Shown: positions 25,546-34,693, numbered from the stretch's first letter. The stretch: DNA of 64,000 nt from Pseudomonas nitroreducens TX1 (GCF_000313755.1 NZ_AMZB01000097.1:47180-111179), one strand, 5' to 3'. The notes: generated from the letters alone by a model not told the origin. Translations and numbers: made by a program.

Positions 25546-26460
25546 TCAGACCAACCCCTTTCCCTGCAGGTGCTCGCGCAGGTAGTCGATGAACACCCGC
25601 ACCTTGCGCGTGCTGCGCCGGTGCGGCAGGTAGAGCACATGCACCCAGGGCCCGAAGGCGCTCTGGTCGCGCCAGCAATCAGGTAGCTGCTCCACCAGTT
25701 CGCCGCTTTCCAGGTAGGGCAGCGCGCTCCACTGCGGCAGGAACTGCAGCCCCTGGCCGTCCAGCAGGCAGGAGAGCAGGAAGTCATAGTTGTCGCTGGC
25801 GATGCGCGGCACCGGCTGGCGGATGCGCAGGCGTTCGCCGTCCTTCTGCACCCACCAGAAATTCCGGTTCAGCAGCGGGTGGCGGAAGATCAGCCAGTCG
25901 TGCTGCTCGTAGTTCTCCAGCGTCACCTCAAGGTCCTTTTCCGCAAGGTATTTGGGGCTGGCGCAGAGCATCAGGCGGTTTTCCAGCAGGGGCTGGGCGA
26001 TCACGTCGGGCAGGTCGATGGGGCCGTCGCGCAGGGCAATGTCGTAGCCGCCTTCGACCAGGTCGACGAACTCGTCCAGCAGGTCCACCTCCAGGCGCAC
26101 CTGCGGGTGCTCGCGCAGGAAGCGGCAGCACACGGCGTTGAAGAAGGCCGGGGCGAAGGAGGGTGGCGAGACGATGCGCAGGCTGCCGCGCAGTTCGGTC
26201 TGCAACTGCTCGACTTCCTCGCCGGCTCGTTGCAGCTGCATCAGCGCCGAGCGCGCGCCTTCCAGGTAAATGTGCCCGGCCTCGGTCAGTGCCATGCGTC
26301 GCGTGGTGCGCTCGAACAGGCGCTGGCCCAGTTCGGCCTCCAGTTGCGCCACGCCCTTGGTAATGGCCGAAGGCGTCTTGCCCAGCTGTTCGGCGGCGCG
26401 GCTGAAGCCGCCTTGTTCGGCGGTGGCGACGAACATGGTGAGGGCGGTCATCTTGTCCAT
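25546..26460 (-). CDS. LysR-family regulator (CrgA/DmlR-like)
   Basis: A 304-residue regulator of the large proteobacterial subgroup with the opening MDKMTALTMFVATAEQGGFS and recognition helix TPSAITKGVAQLEAELGQRLF, then a periplasmic-binding-protein-like sensor (LRIVSPPSFAPAFFN, IALRDGPIDLPDVIAQPL). It is divergent from the exported amidohydrolase (106 nt gap), which it most likely controls. AGGA lies 8 nt before the ATG. Confidence 0.9.
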   Translation of the reverse strand: MDKMTALTMFVATAEQGGFSRAAEQLGKTPSAITKGVAQLEAELGQRLFERTTRRMALTEAGHIYLEGARSALMQLQRAGEEVEQLQTELRGSLRIVSPPSFAPAFFNAVCCRFLREHPQVRLEVDLLDEFVDLVEGGYDIALRDGPIDLPDVIAQPLLENRLMLCASPKYLAEKDLEVTLENYEQHDWLIFRHPLLNRNFWWVQKDGERLRIRQPVPRIASDNYDFLLSCLLDGQGLQFLPQWSALPYLESGELVEQLPDCWRDQSAFGPWVHVLYLPHRRSTRKVRVFIDYLREHLQGKGLV

Positions 26461-26566
26461 GGATTGATTCCTGATAGGAACAGAAGTTGTGCGGGAAGTC
26501 AGTGTTAAAGCCGCCGGGGCTTTTGCTTAATCTTCGTCACAGATCAACAATAACGAAGGCTCTGCG
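26461..26566. promoter_or_regulatory. divergent promoter region, LysR / amidohydrolase
   Basis: A 106-nt gap that should hold the LysR operator and both promoters. The segment 'gttaaagccgccgggg' with 'cttttgcttaatcttcg' is AT-richer than its flanks. A GAAGG ribosome site precedes the ATG at 26567. No clear T-N11-A palindrome was found. Confidence 0.3.
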
Positions 26567-28303
26567 ATGAAACTACTGATTCCGGCGCTGATGTCGGCGG
26601 CTTGCGCTTTTTCCTCTATGGAAACTATGGCCGCCGCCGATCTCATCTTCCACGGCGGCAAGGTCTACACCGCCGAACCCGGCCAGCCGTTGCAGCAGGC
26701 GGTGGCGGTGGAGAACGGCCGTATTCTGGCCGTCGGCTCCGATGCGCAGGTCCTCAAGCTCCGGCAGCCGTCGACCCGGGTCATCGACCTGCAGGGTCAG
26801 GTGCTGATGCCCGGATTCATCGATGCCCATACCCACCTGGTCAAGGGCGGCCTGCAGATGCTCCAGGCCAACCTGGACAACCAGGACCTGCCACTGGCCG
26901 AGTTCGAGAGCAAGCTGCGCCAGTGGCGTGACGACGGCCGCGCGCGGCGTGGTCCGTTCCTCTATGTCGGCGGTGTGCCGACGGCGTACTGGGACGAGCT
27001 CGGTGAATTGCAGCAGCGCTTCAACCAGGGCGAATGGGCAAAGCAGCCGATTCTCCTGGCCGGCGGCGACTATCACACCGGCTGGGCCAACCAGGCGCTG
27101 CTCGACCTCGCCGGGATCGACGTGGCCAAGGTCAAGTCGCTGAAGGGCGAGGAGCAGGCCACCATCGGCCACGGCGCCGACGGCAAGCCCAACGGCTTCC
27201 TGGTGGACGCCGGCTTGTACCCGGTTCAGGCGCTGTTGCCGCTGGCCAGCAACGACGAACTGCTCAAGGCGCTGAAGGGCGCGCAGAGCTACTACCATGA
27301 GCTGGGCATCACCGCCTGGATGGAACCCCTGGCGAATGAGAATCCCGGCGGCGACATCCACAACGATTCCGTCGGCGTGCTGCCAGCTTACAAACTGCTG
27401 GCAGAGCAGGGCGGGCTGACGGCACACGTCGCCGCGCTGCTGATGGCCGACTCCAAGGCTACACCGGCCGACCTCGACGAGCTGGACAAGGTGCGCCAGC
27501 AATTCATCGATGTTCCCAACCTGACGTTGCCGGGCATCAAGGTCTTCGCCGACGGCGTGGCCGAGGTGCCGGCGCAGAGTGCGGCGATGCTCGAGCCCTA
27601 CCGCAATTCGAAGAAGTACGGCGAGTTGCTGATCGATCCCAAGCACTTCGGTGAGCTGGTCAGCGCCGCCGATGCTCGCGGCTGGCTGGTGCACATCCAT
27701 GCCATTGGTGACCGCGCGGTACGTGAATCGCTCAATGGCATCGAGCAGGCGCGCAAGGATCGCCACAGCGGCATCCCGCATTCGATCACCCACCTGCAGA
27801 TGGTCAATCCCACGGACTTCCCGCGCTTCAAGGCGCTCGACGTGATCGCCGCGATGCAGCTTTACTGGGCGGCGGCCGACGAGAACAGCGTCGATCTGGT
27901 CAAGCCCTACGTCAGCGCCATGGCCTTCCTGCACATGTACCCGGCGCGCTCGCTGCTGAAGAACGGCGCGACCATTTCCGGTGCCAGCGACTGGCCGATC
28001 ACCACGCCCGATCCGTGGAAGGCCATCTACCAGGCGATCCAGCGCGTCGGCCCGAAGGGTGTGCTCAACGCCGCCGAAGACATCGACCGGCAAACCATGT
28101 TCCAGGCCTACACCCTCAACGCCGCGCGCACCCTGCGTCTGGAGCAGAGCATCGGTTCGCTCAAGCCAGGCAAGCAGGCGGACCTGGTCCTGCTCGACCG
28201 CGACGTGTTCACGGTCAAGCCCGAGGCGTTGCGTGATACCCGAGTGCTCAAGACCTGGTTCGCCGGCCGCGAAGTCTATAGTCGTCCGAGCGACAAACCC
28301 TGA
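26567..28303 (+). CDS. exported amidohydrolase (YtcJ-like, amidohydrolase_3)
   Basis: A 578-residue metal-dependent hydrolase. A signal peptide (LIPALMSAACAFSSM, cleavage near MAAA) precedes ADLIFHGGKVYTAEPGQP, the usual YtcJ start. Metal-binding motifs: HxH in GFIDAHTHLVKG (His88, His90), LVHIHAIGDRAVRESL in the middle and the C-terminal ISGASDWPITTPDPW Asp. It should hydrolyse amide or cyclic N-acyl bonds in the periplasm. Two genes onward are a C45 acyl-transferase/peptidase and a transporter, so the substrate may be an N-acyl compound; that link is inference. Confidence 0.88.
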   Translation: MKLLIPALMSAACAFSSMETMAAADLIFHGGKVYTAEPGQPLQQAVAVENGRILAVGSDAQVLKLRQPSTRVIDLQGQVLMPGFIDAHTHLVKGGLQMLQANLDNQDLPLAEFESKLRQWRDDGRARRGPFLYVGGVPTAYWDELGELQQRFNQGEWAKQPILLAGGDYHTGWANQALLDLAGIDVAKVKSLKGEEQATIGHGADGKPNGFLVDAGLYPVQALLPLASNDELLKALKGAQSYYHELGITAWMEPLANENPGGDIHNDSVGVLPAYKLLAEQGGLTAHVAALLMADSKATPADLDELDKVRQQFIDVPNLTLPGIKVFADGVAEVPAQSAAMLEPYRNSKKYGELLIDPKHFGELVSAADARGWLVHIHAIGDRAVRESLNGIEQARKDRHSGIPHSITHLQMVNPTDFPRFKALDVIAAMQLYWAAADENSVDLVKPYVSAMAFLHMYPARSLLKNGATISGASDWPITTPDPWKAIYQAIQRVGPKGVLNAAEDIDRQTMFQAYTLNAARTLRLEQSIGSLKPGKQADLVLLDRDVFTVKPEALRDTRVLKTWFAGREVYSRPSDKP

Positions 28304-28315
28304 TCGTTGTCAACT

Positions 28316-28352
28316 CGTAGGATGGGTGGCGCGCAGCGATACCCATCCCACA
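28316..28352. repeat. palindromic repeat 'ggatgggt'
   Basis: GGATGGGT at 28320-28327 pairs with ACCCATCC at 28341-28348, separated by a 13-nt loop containing 'gcgcgcagcg'. A half copy lies at 19209-19220. It sits in the 93-nt gap between the amidohydrolase and the C45 gene and may reduce read-through. Confidence 0.6.
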
Positions 28353-28396
28353 ACGCATTCTGTGATTTGATTCGATAGTTCAACAGGAGCCTTGCC

Positions 28397-29476
28397 GTGA
28401 TTCTTCACACCTTCACCACCGACATCCGCGACCCGCTGCAGCGTGGCCGGCAGATCGGCGAAACCTTCGCCGAGCAGATCCGCCAGACCGTGGCGCTGTA
28501 TCTGGACTTCTTCCCGCGCGTCGGCGTGGAGCTGGACAAGGCGCGCGCCATCGGCGAAGCCAGTCTCGCGGCGCTGGCCGACTGGTGCCCGGCCCTGGCG
28601 AAGGAGGTCGAAGGCCTGGCCCTGGGCGTCGGCCTGCCGCTTTGGCAACTGGCGGCGCTGAACGCCCGCACCGAGATTCTGGCGGTAATGCCCGAGCAAC
28701 CGGTGGAAGGCGAATGCTCCACCTGCGTCTACGCCCCGGCAGGTGCTGCCGCACCGCGCAGTCTGCAGACCTGGGACTGGCACGACAGCCTGGTGCCCCA
28801 CGGCCTGCTGCTGGGCTTCACGGGCAGCACCGGCCTGACTGCCAAGCTGTTCACCGAGTTCGGCATGCTCGGCAAGATCGGCGTCAACAGCGCCGGGCTG
28901 GGCGTGCACTTCAACATCCTGCACCACGCCAGTGATGACGGCAGCGCCGGCGTGCCGGTGCATGCCATCGCCCGTCGGGTGCTGGAGGAGGCCACCAGCG
29001 TCACCGAAGCCATCGACCTCGCGCGCTCGGCGCGGGTCAGTGCGTCCACCGTGCTGACCGTCTTCACCCGCGAGGACGTGCGCGCCCGTGCCGCCAGCAT
29101 CGAGATGAGCCGGGCGCACACTGCCGTGGTGGTACCGCGCGAGGACGGCTGGCTGCTGCACACCAACCACTTCCTCGACGGTGAACTGAGCTGGGGCGAG
29201 CGTACGGCGGACGTGTCCACCACCTATGCGCGCCTGGAACACCTCAAGGCCGCCACCGCCGGCATGACTGGCAAGGCCCTGCGTGAACGTGCCGACGCCT
29301 TCTGCGGCGCGGACGGCGACCAGGCCGTGGTGTGCTTCCACCCGGACATGTCCGAGCCGGATACCGAGCGCTGGGAAACCCTGCTGAGCATCGGTCTGGA
29401 CACCTCGAACTGCGCGCTGGAGTACGTGGCCGGCACGCCGAAGAAGCTGGCGGATGAGGGATTCCTGCGTTTCTGA
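28397..29476 (+). CDS. C45-family N-acyl hydrolase/transferase
   Basis: A 359-residue Ntn-type protein of the acyl-CoA:6-aminopenicillanic acid acyl-transferase (peptidase C45) family. The expected self-processing Cys is Cys107 in EGECSTC, which would become the N-terminal nucleophile after cleavage, giving a roughly 11-kDa and a 27-kDa part. Further conserved parts are DWHDSLVPHG, GMLGKIGVNSAGLGVHFN and TNHFLDGELSW. No signal peptide is seen, so it acts in the cytoplasm. The start is GTG with CAGGAGC upstream. Together with the amidohydrolase and the MHS transporter it could release amine and acid from an acylated amino compound. Confidence 0.86.
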   Translation: MILHTFTTDIRDPLQRGRQIGETFAEQIRQTVALYLDFFPRVGVELDKARAIGEASLAALADWCPALAKEVEGLALGVGLPLWQLAALNARTEILAVMPEQPVEGECSTCVYAPAGAAAPRSLQTWDWHDSLVPHGLLLGFTGSTGLTAKLFTEFGMLGKIGVNSAGLGVHFNILHHASDDGSAGVPVHAIARRVLEEATSVTEAIDLARSARVSASTVLTVFTREDVRARAASIEMSRAHTAVVVPREDGWLLHTNHFLDGELSWGERTADVSTTYARLEHLKAATAGMTGKALRERADAFCGADGDQAVVCFHPDMSEPDTERWETLLSIGLDTSNCALEYVAGTPKKLADEGFLRF

Positions 29477-29816
29477 AAACGTGATGCCAGCCGGTCGCAC
29501 CCTCCCTCCAGCCCTGGCTGCGCGCCCCGCTCCGAAGGGAGGGGGTGCCGACGGAGTTGCCGATTGGCAAGGTGTTCCGCTTGATGCCGGACCGTCCCCT
29601 CTCCCTTAGGGAGAGGGTTAGGGAGAGGGGCGCGTCAGAGCTCCATTAGTCCGTAGGGCGCATAACGCGTCAGCGTTATCCGCCGCCGAGCCACCGGCGG
29701 ATAACCCGTTCCGGCTTATGTGCCCTACGTACCACCACCTACAAACCAACGTCCCGTGACGGCCCACCCGCCGCCGCGTGGGTTTCGTGTTGCCACAAAA
29801 ACAAGAGTGAACCGCC
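29477..29816. repeat. 340-nt gap with composite repeat copy 2 and a large palindrome
   Basis: Copy 2 of the composite repeat (29500-29630) is followed by a palindrome at 29652-29729: CGTAGGGC and GCCCTACG close it and GTTATCCGCCG (29675-29685) pairs with CGGCGGATAAC (29696-29706) inside. No gene is present. It separates the C45 gene from the MHS transporter, so the two may not be one transcript. Confidence 0.65.
29500..29630. repeat. composite intergenic repeat, copy 2
   Basis: It has the same two blocks as 20341-20473: a 'ccagccctggctgcgcgcc' half and an 'accgtcccctctccctta' half ending 'gagagggttagggagag'. Spacer content between the blocks differs, as expected for a hairpin element whose loop is free to vary. 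Confidence 0.65.
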
Positions 29817-31154
29817 ATGATCGACCACACGCCCGCAGCTCCTGGCTCGCGCTCGGCCTTTCGCACCTTCTGCGTCTCCGGCATGGGCACCGCGCTGGAA
29901 TTCTACGATTTCGTCATCTACGGCTACGCCGCCGCACTGATCTTCCCGCAGCTGTTCTTCCCCGGCATGGACCGCCTGACCGCCGTGCTGGTTGCCTTTG
30001 CTGCTTTCGGCGCCGGCTTCTTTGCCCGTCCGCTGGGCGGCGTGGTGTTCGGCCACCTGGGTGACCGCTACGGCCGGCAGAAGGCGCTGGTCGCCACCCT
30101 CGTGCTGATGGGGCTGAGCACCTTGCTGATCGGCTTCCTGCCGACCCACGCCAGCATTGGCGCGGCTGCACCCGTCCTGCTGGTGCTGCTGCGCCTGGTG
30201 CAGGGTTTTGCCGCCGGCGGCGAGTGGGGCGGGGCGGCGCTGTTCGGCATCGAGGTCGCACCCAAGGGCCGTCGCGGTCTGTGGGGTAGCTTCACGAGCA
30301 TGGGGATCGGCATCGGCGGCATCTTCGGTTCGGCGGTGTTCGCCATTGTCAGCTTCGCCTTCGACGATGACCTCTCCGGCATCGCCTGGCGCATTCCGTT
30401 CTGGCTGGGCGGCCTGCTGGTGCTGATCGGCCTCTACGCGCGCCTGCAGAACACTGCACCGAAGCCCGAGGCCGCGCCGAAGGTCGAGGCGCGCATGCCG
30501 CTGATGGAGGCTTTCCGCCGCCGTCCGCGCGAGTTGCTGCTGTGTATCGGCATCGCTTTCGGCTACGTCACCATCGCCTATATCGGCAGCACTTTCTTCC
30601 TCGCCTACGCGACCGACATCGGCTATAGCAGCAGCCATGCCTTGCTGTTCGACTTCTCGCTGTCGGTGGCCATCGTCGCTTCCGCGCCGTGCTTCGGGCA
30701 CCTGTCGGATCGCTTCGGTCGCCGCGCGGTGATGATCTTCGGGGCGGCGATCATGGCGCTGGGGTTGTTCGCCTTCTTCCCGCTGATCGGTCTGCACAAC
30801 CTGCCGTTGGCGTTGCTGGCGTACGTCGCCGTGGGCTTCTTCATGGGGGCGACCCAGGGGCCGATCCCGGCGTTCCTCGCTGAGCAGTTCCCGCGGGAAA
30901 TGCGCTACTCGGGGATTTCCTTCAGCTACCAGATCGGCGCGGCACTGGGCGGCGGCACGGCGTCGAGCATCGCCACGGCCATCCTCATCGCCACGGGCCG
31001 CAACCCATTCGGCGTGGCACTTTACGGAGCGGCGGCACTCTTGCTGGTGGCGGTGTGTTCCTGGCTGCTGCGGGAAACCTCGCGCCTGCCCATGGAAGTG
31101 ATCGACTGCGACGATGCGGCGCCCAGTGCGGTATCGGTGCAGGCAATCAACTGA
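29817..31154 (+). CDS. MFS transporter, metabolite:H+ symporter (MHS) type
   Basis: A 445-residue carrier with 12 spans. It has the MHS hallmarks: SGMGTALEFYDFVIYGYAA at the start, the motif GHLGDRYGRQKALV between spans 2 and 3 (MFS motif A), and RLVQGFAAGGEWGGAALF in the first half. MHS carriers (ProP, shikimate, alpha-ketoglutarate, citrate) import organic acids and zwitterions with protons. It is downstream of the amidohydrolase/C45 pair and could import their products. Its last 8 nt overlap the convergent EamA gene. Confidence 0.88.
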   Translation: MIDHTPAAPGSRSAFRTFCVSGMGTALEFYDFVIYGYAAALIFPQLFFPGMDRLTAVLVAFAAFGAGFFARPLGGVVFGHLGDRYGRQKALVATLVLMGLSTLLIGFLPTHASIGAAAPVLLVLLRLVQGFAAGGEWGGAALFGIEVAPKGRRGLWGSFTSMGIGIGGIFGSAVFAIVSFAFDDDLSGIAWRIPFWLGGLLVLIGLYARLQNTAPKPEAAPKVEARMPLMEAFRRRPRELLLCIGIAFGYVTIAYIGSTFFLAYATDIGYSSSHALLFDFSLSVAIVASAPCFGHLSDRFGRRAVMIFGAAIMALGLFAFFPLIGLHNLPLALLAYVAVGFFMGATQGPIPAFLAEQFPREMRYSGISFSYQIGAALGGGTASSIATAILIATGRNPFGVALYGAAALLLVAVCSWLLRETSRLPMEVIDCDDAAPSAVSVQAIN

Positions 31155-32031
31155 CCGCGCGCACCCTGGTGCCCGGCACGAGACCGAGCACCAGGGCGCA
31201 ACCGATCAGGATGATGAGCGCACCCACGCCTTGCATCAGCGACAGGCTCTCGCCGAGCACCAGTGCACCCACCAGAACGGCGACCACGGTGACGACAAAT
31301 TCCACGCTGATGGTTTTCGTCGCCCCGATACGCGCGACGAGCTGGAAGTACACGACGTAGTTCACCGCGCTGAGCACGCAGCCGCAGAGCAGCAGGAAGA
31401 GGAAGTCGATAGGCTGCGGCGTGCCGGGCACCGGCACCCAAATCAGCAGCGGAAGCGTCAGCAGCCCGCCGACCAGGAAGGCGCCGCAGGTCACTTCCCA
31501 GGGGCCGGCGGAACGCAGTTTCAGGCTCGCGTAGTTGCTGCCGAAGGCCGCACACACGGCGCCGAACACCGAGGCCGCGCTGCCGACGATGAATTCGTGG
31601 GTGATCGGCACCGCAGGGAAGCCCACCAGCAGCACCATGCCGCAGAAGCCCAGCAGTAGCCCGCCCAGGCCGCTCCAGGTAATGCGCTCCAGACCCCAGA
31701 GGCGACCGATGAGCATGGAGAACAGCGGAATGCCGGCGACGAAGATGGCTGCCATGGCCGTGCCGATGCGTGGGGTGGCGTAGGTCATGCCGATCAGTTG
31801 GCCGGCCACCGTGGTCGCGCCGACCACGGACAGTGGCTTCCACAGGCCGTCGAAGTTCAACCGGCGGCCGGACAGCCTGGCCACGGCAAACAGCGTGAAG
31901 CTGGCGATCAGCGCGCGGAAGCTGACGGCGCCAACCCAGCCGAACCCGGCGATGGCCTTGAGCAGCACAAGGAAGGACAGCCCCCAGCCAATGGCCAGGA
32001 ACAGGTAGGCGGCAAGGTCGCGCGGTTGCAT
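31147..32031 (-). CDS. EamA/DMT-family exporter
   Basis: A 294-residue carrier with ten predicted spans and two EamA halves (residues 10-140 and 150-285), ending VLGLVPGTRVRAVS. It should export amino acids or small metabolites. The ATG at 32031 has GGAG five nt upstream; the frame can be read to 32049 without a site. Its stop region overlaps the convergent MFS gene. Confidence 0.86.
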   Translation of the reverse strand: MQPRDLAAYLFLAIGWGLSFLVLLKAIAGFGWVGAVSFRALIASFTLFAVARLSGRRLNFDGLWKPLSVVGATTVAGQLIGMTYATPRIGTAMAAIFVAGIPLFSMLIGRLWGLERITWSGLGGLLLGFCGMVLLVGFPAVPITHEFIVGSAASVFGAVCAAFGSNYASLKLRSAGPWEVTCGAFLVGGLLTLPLLIWVPVPGTPQPIDFLFLLLCGCVLSAVNYVVYFQLVARIGATKTISVEFVVTVVAVLVGALVLGESLSLMQGVGALIILIGCALVLGLVPGTRVRAVS

Positions 32032-32361
32032 ACGACTCCGGTGGCGCAAGGCAGAAGGGCCACCGAAACGCGGCGGCGAATGACGCTATCTTGCCGGGCC
32101 CTCGTGACGCTTGGGAAGGCGGCGCACCGACGTTGTTCTGTCCGGCAGCGGCGTTCGTTCAAATGGGTATGGCCCCGGTCCGTGTGCCAGGATGCCTGCC
32201 GCGGGTTGCCGGAGCATGCGAACTTGCACAACCACATTGCCGGGGCGCAATGGCCATGATTCAGGCCCTGGCTTATAGTCGCGCCCCCCAGCGAAACCGC
32301 CAGCGTCCTTCGGGCCTGCTCGCGGCAATGCAACCACCAAGGCGCGAGGAGCACGCCAGTC
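32032..32361. other. 330-nt gap between divergent transporters
   Basis: No gene is supported; the open frames have no ribosome sites and low-complexity translations. The region should carry two divergent promoters. A GAGGAG ribosome site at 32347-32352 serves the gene at 32362. No convincing operator was seen. Confidence 0.35.
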
Positions 32362-33288
32362 ATGAAAACAGAACAGGGCATCCTGCGGCTTTCCATCATC
32401 GTCACGGTGCTGCTGGCCGGTTTCGGGATTATCGTCGGCCTGCTGTCGGGATCCTTTTCCATTGTCTTCGACGGCGTCTACTCGCTGGCCGATGCGAGCA
32501 TGAGCGGCCTGGCGCTGATGGTGGCGACGCTGATCCGCCGACACACCACCGAAGGCGATGCCAGCCGGCGCCTGGCCGAGCGCTTCAACATGGGTTTCTG
32601 GCACCTGGAGCCGATGGTCCTGGCGCTCAACGGCACCCTGCTGTGCGGCGTTACGCTGTACGCCCTGATCAATGCCATCGGCCGGCTGCTAACGGGCGGT
32701 CACGCGCTGGAATTCGGCTTCGCCATCCTCTACGCGGCGGTCGCCACGCTGGTGTGTTTCTCCCTGGCGGCGGTGCAGTTCCGCGCCAACAAGCGCATCG
32801 GCTCGGACTTCGTCGCCCTCGACGCCAAGTCCTGGGTGATGTCCGGGAGCATCTCCCTGGCCTTGCTGATCGCCTTCCTGGTGGGGGATCTGGCCAGCGT
32901 GAGCGGGTACGCGCAGATCGGGCCCTATGTCGACCCGGCGGTGCTGGCACTGATCTGCCTGGTGATCCTGCCCATTCCCTTCCTGACCATTCGCCAGGCG
33001 CTCAAGGAGATCCTCCTGGTCACCCCGCCCGAGCTCAAGCAGCACGTCGATGAGGTGGCTGCGGAGGTGGTCGCGCAGCATGGCTTCACGGCGTACCAGG
33101 CCTATGTCGCCAAGGTCGGCCGGGCACAGCAGATCGAGCTGTATTTCATTGTGCCGCCCAATTGGCCGGCGCAGACGCTGGCCGAGTGGGACAGGCTGCG
33201 CGATAAGATCGGTGAGGCCATCGGCGACGAAGGTCCCAATCGCTGGCTGACCATAGCCTTTACCACCGATCCGCTCTGGACCCGCTAA
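32362..33288 (+). CDS. CDF-like cation transporter with atypical metal site
   Basis: A 308-residue cation-diffusion-facilitator-type membrane protein with six spans (LSIIVTVLLAGFGIIVGLL first) and a C-terminal soluble domain (HVDEVAAEVVAQHGFTAY). The canonical zinc site needs [HD]xxxD in spans 2 and 5. Here span 2 reads DGVYSLADAS (Asp37 and Asp44, with Tyr40 at the first ligand position) and span 5 reads ALDAKSWVMSG (Asp154, Trp158 at the second). Metal choice may therefore differ from zinc, or the protein may transport another cation. No regulator is adjacent. Confidence 0.8.
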   Translation: MKTEQGILRLSIIVTVLLAGFGIIVGLLSGSFSIVFDGVYSLADASMSGLALMVATLIRRHTTEGDASRRLAERFNMGFWHLEPMVLALNGTLLCGVTLYALINAIGRLLTGGHALEFGFAILYAAVATLVCFSLAAVQFRANKRIGSDFVALDAKSWVMSGSISLALLIAFLVGDLASVSGYAQIGPYVDPAVLALICLVILPIPFLTIRQALKEILLVTPPELKQHVDEVAAEVVAQHGFTAYQAYVAKVGRAQQIELYFIVPPNWPAQTLAEWDRLRDKIGEAIGDEGPNRWLTIAFTTDPLWTR

Positions 33289-33380
33289 GCATACCGGCCT
33301 TCAGGACGCGCCATCAGGCCCGGCGCGCGATCGGCGGTGGGCCATTCACCTCGATAGGCGACGGCCCAGGGGCGACGATC

Positions 33381-33899
33381 TCAGTCCGCTGTCGGCTCGG
33401 CTGCAGGTCCTGCCGTCGGAGCTGAGGAGGCAGGAGCCTGCCCCCGCGCTGCCTTCGCGCGATTGCGGCGGTCCTGGCCACGTTGCCGCGAAGCCTGCTG
33501 CTTCGCATAGGCCGCCTGGGCCGCCGTCACGGTGCCCACTGCCTCCCCGGCCAGATCGCGGCGCGGTGCATCCTCAACCATGCTTGCCCAGTAACGCGCT
33601 CCGCGGCACCAGGTAGAGATGCCCAGCTTCAGTTGCTCGTCGGTCAGCCCCAGCAGTTCCAGATGCTGCTGGGCATCCTTGAGGATGCCCTCCTTGAGCG
33701 GAACCTTGGGCGCCGGATTTACCGGAAAGGCCAACGGAAAATGCTTCTGCAGGCGCCAGATGGCTTCCACCGCAGGATCCTGCTCGGCAGGTTTCGCGCG
33801 CGGTGAGGATGGCTTCGCGCGTTTCGCACTGTCGGCCTTGGCCTGTTCTTTCTCAGCCCGCAGGCGGTCACGTAGTCCAGCTAGTTGTTCAAAACCCAT
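33381..33899 (-). CDS. ProQ/FinO-domain RNA chaperone
   Basis: A 172-residue RNA-binding protein. A basic N-terminal linker (KAKPSSPRAKPAEQD) precedes the ProQ/FinO domain at about residues 40-135 (VEAIWRLQKHFPLAFPVNP; VPLKEGILKDAQQHLELLGL; LKLGISTWCRGARYWASM). The tail is basic and Ala-rich. It should bind structured 3' ends of mRNAs and small RNAs. The C-terminal Tudor-like domain of enterobacterial ProQ is absent, so it is of the short pseudomonad kind. Confidence 0.88.
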   Translation of the reverse strand: MGFEQLAGLRDRLRAEKEQAKADSAKRAKPSSPRAKPAEQDPAVEAIWRLQKHFPLAFPVNPAPKVPLKEGILKDAQQHLELLGLTDEQLKLGISTWCRGARYWASMVEDAPRRDLAGEAVGTVTAAQAAYAKQQASRQRGQDRRNRAKAARGQAPASSAPTAGPAAEPTAD

Positions 33900-34103
33900 C
33901 GTTCAAGTCACAGCTTCGAGTGAATGCGAAGTGCAAGGATATTCGATGTTGCAGGCAAGAACATCCGGGCAAGGTCGAATCACCTGCCGGAAAGACCGAC
34001 CACCGGTCGCTCACTTCGCCTGGCGAGGCACTGGCGACCCCTGGCCGCCCTGGGGCAGGCGATAGTCCAAGCCTTGCTTTCGACCAGGGTCGGGCCAGGC
34101 GGC

Positions 34104-34523
34104 TCAGCCATGTCGCGCCTGGCTCGCCTGCACCACCCGGTGCGCCGGTACGCGCAGTTGCGTCAGCAGGTATTCGGCGAACTCCAGCGAGAAGGGCTGC
34201 AACGCGATGGCGCGCTCCATGCAGCCCAGCCAAGCGGCACTGCGGGCGTCGTCGATCGGCCATTGGGCGTGGAAGGACGGGATGGAGATGGAGCCGTATT
34301 TTTCACTGAACAGCCTTGGGCCGCCCAGCCAGCCGCTGAGGAAACAGGCCAGCTTGTCGCGAGACTGTTCCAGGCTTTCCGGGTGCATGCGGCGCAGTTC
34401 GGCGGCGTCCGGCCATTCGTCCATCAGCCGGTAGAAGTCGTCGACCAGGCGACGCAGGCCGTCAATGCCGCCAGCGGCCTGGTAGGAGGCATCGCCAGTG
34501 CCGAAGGGAAGGGGGCTGCTCAA
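34104..34523 (-). CDS. group II truncated haemoglobin
   Basis: A 139-residue 2/2 globin. The start is TTG at 34523, because SPLPFGTGDASYQAAGG is the usual N-terminus and no ATG is in frame. Visible features are the helix-B aromatic pair FYRLMD, the proximal His (HPESLEQSRDKL) and the Trp/Phe-rich stretch LSGWLGGPRLFSEKYG typical of group II. It binds oxygen or nitric oxide, likely in NO or redox defence. It lies head to head with the sulfotransferase and needs a promoter in the 170-nt gap. Confidence 0.88.
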   Translation of the reverse strand: MSSPLPFGTGDASYQAAGGIDGLRRLVDDFYRLMDEWPDAAELRRMHPESLEQSRDKLACFLSGWLGGPRLFSEKYGSISIPSFHAQWPIDDARSAAWLGCMERAIALQPFSLEFAEYLLTQLRVPAHRVVQASQARHG

Positions 34524-34693
34524 GGACGTGGCTCGCTGAGGTTCTGGAAGAGATGCCCATGATACTCGGCGCGCCAGCGGATGATCAGCAGGGTTGTCGT
34601 TTGTCTCAATTGTTGGCTGGATAATCTGTACGAAAGTTCCTGAAAGGAATAGGATTCGGCAATTGCAAAATGCCAGTGGGCTGTTGCGCAGGG

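Noticed and set aside
26573..28093. A 506-codon antisense frame across the amidohydrolase gene
   Set aside because: The plus-strand gene has signal peptide, ribosome site and full metal motifs; the antisense translation has none.
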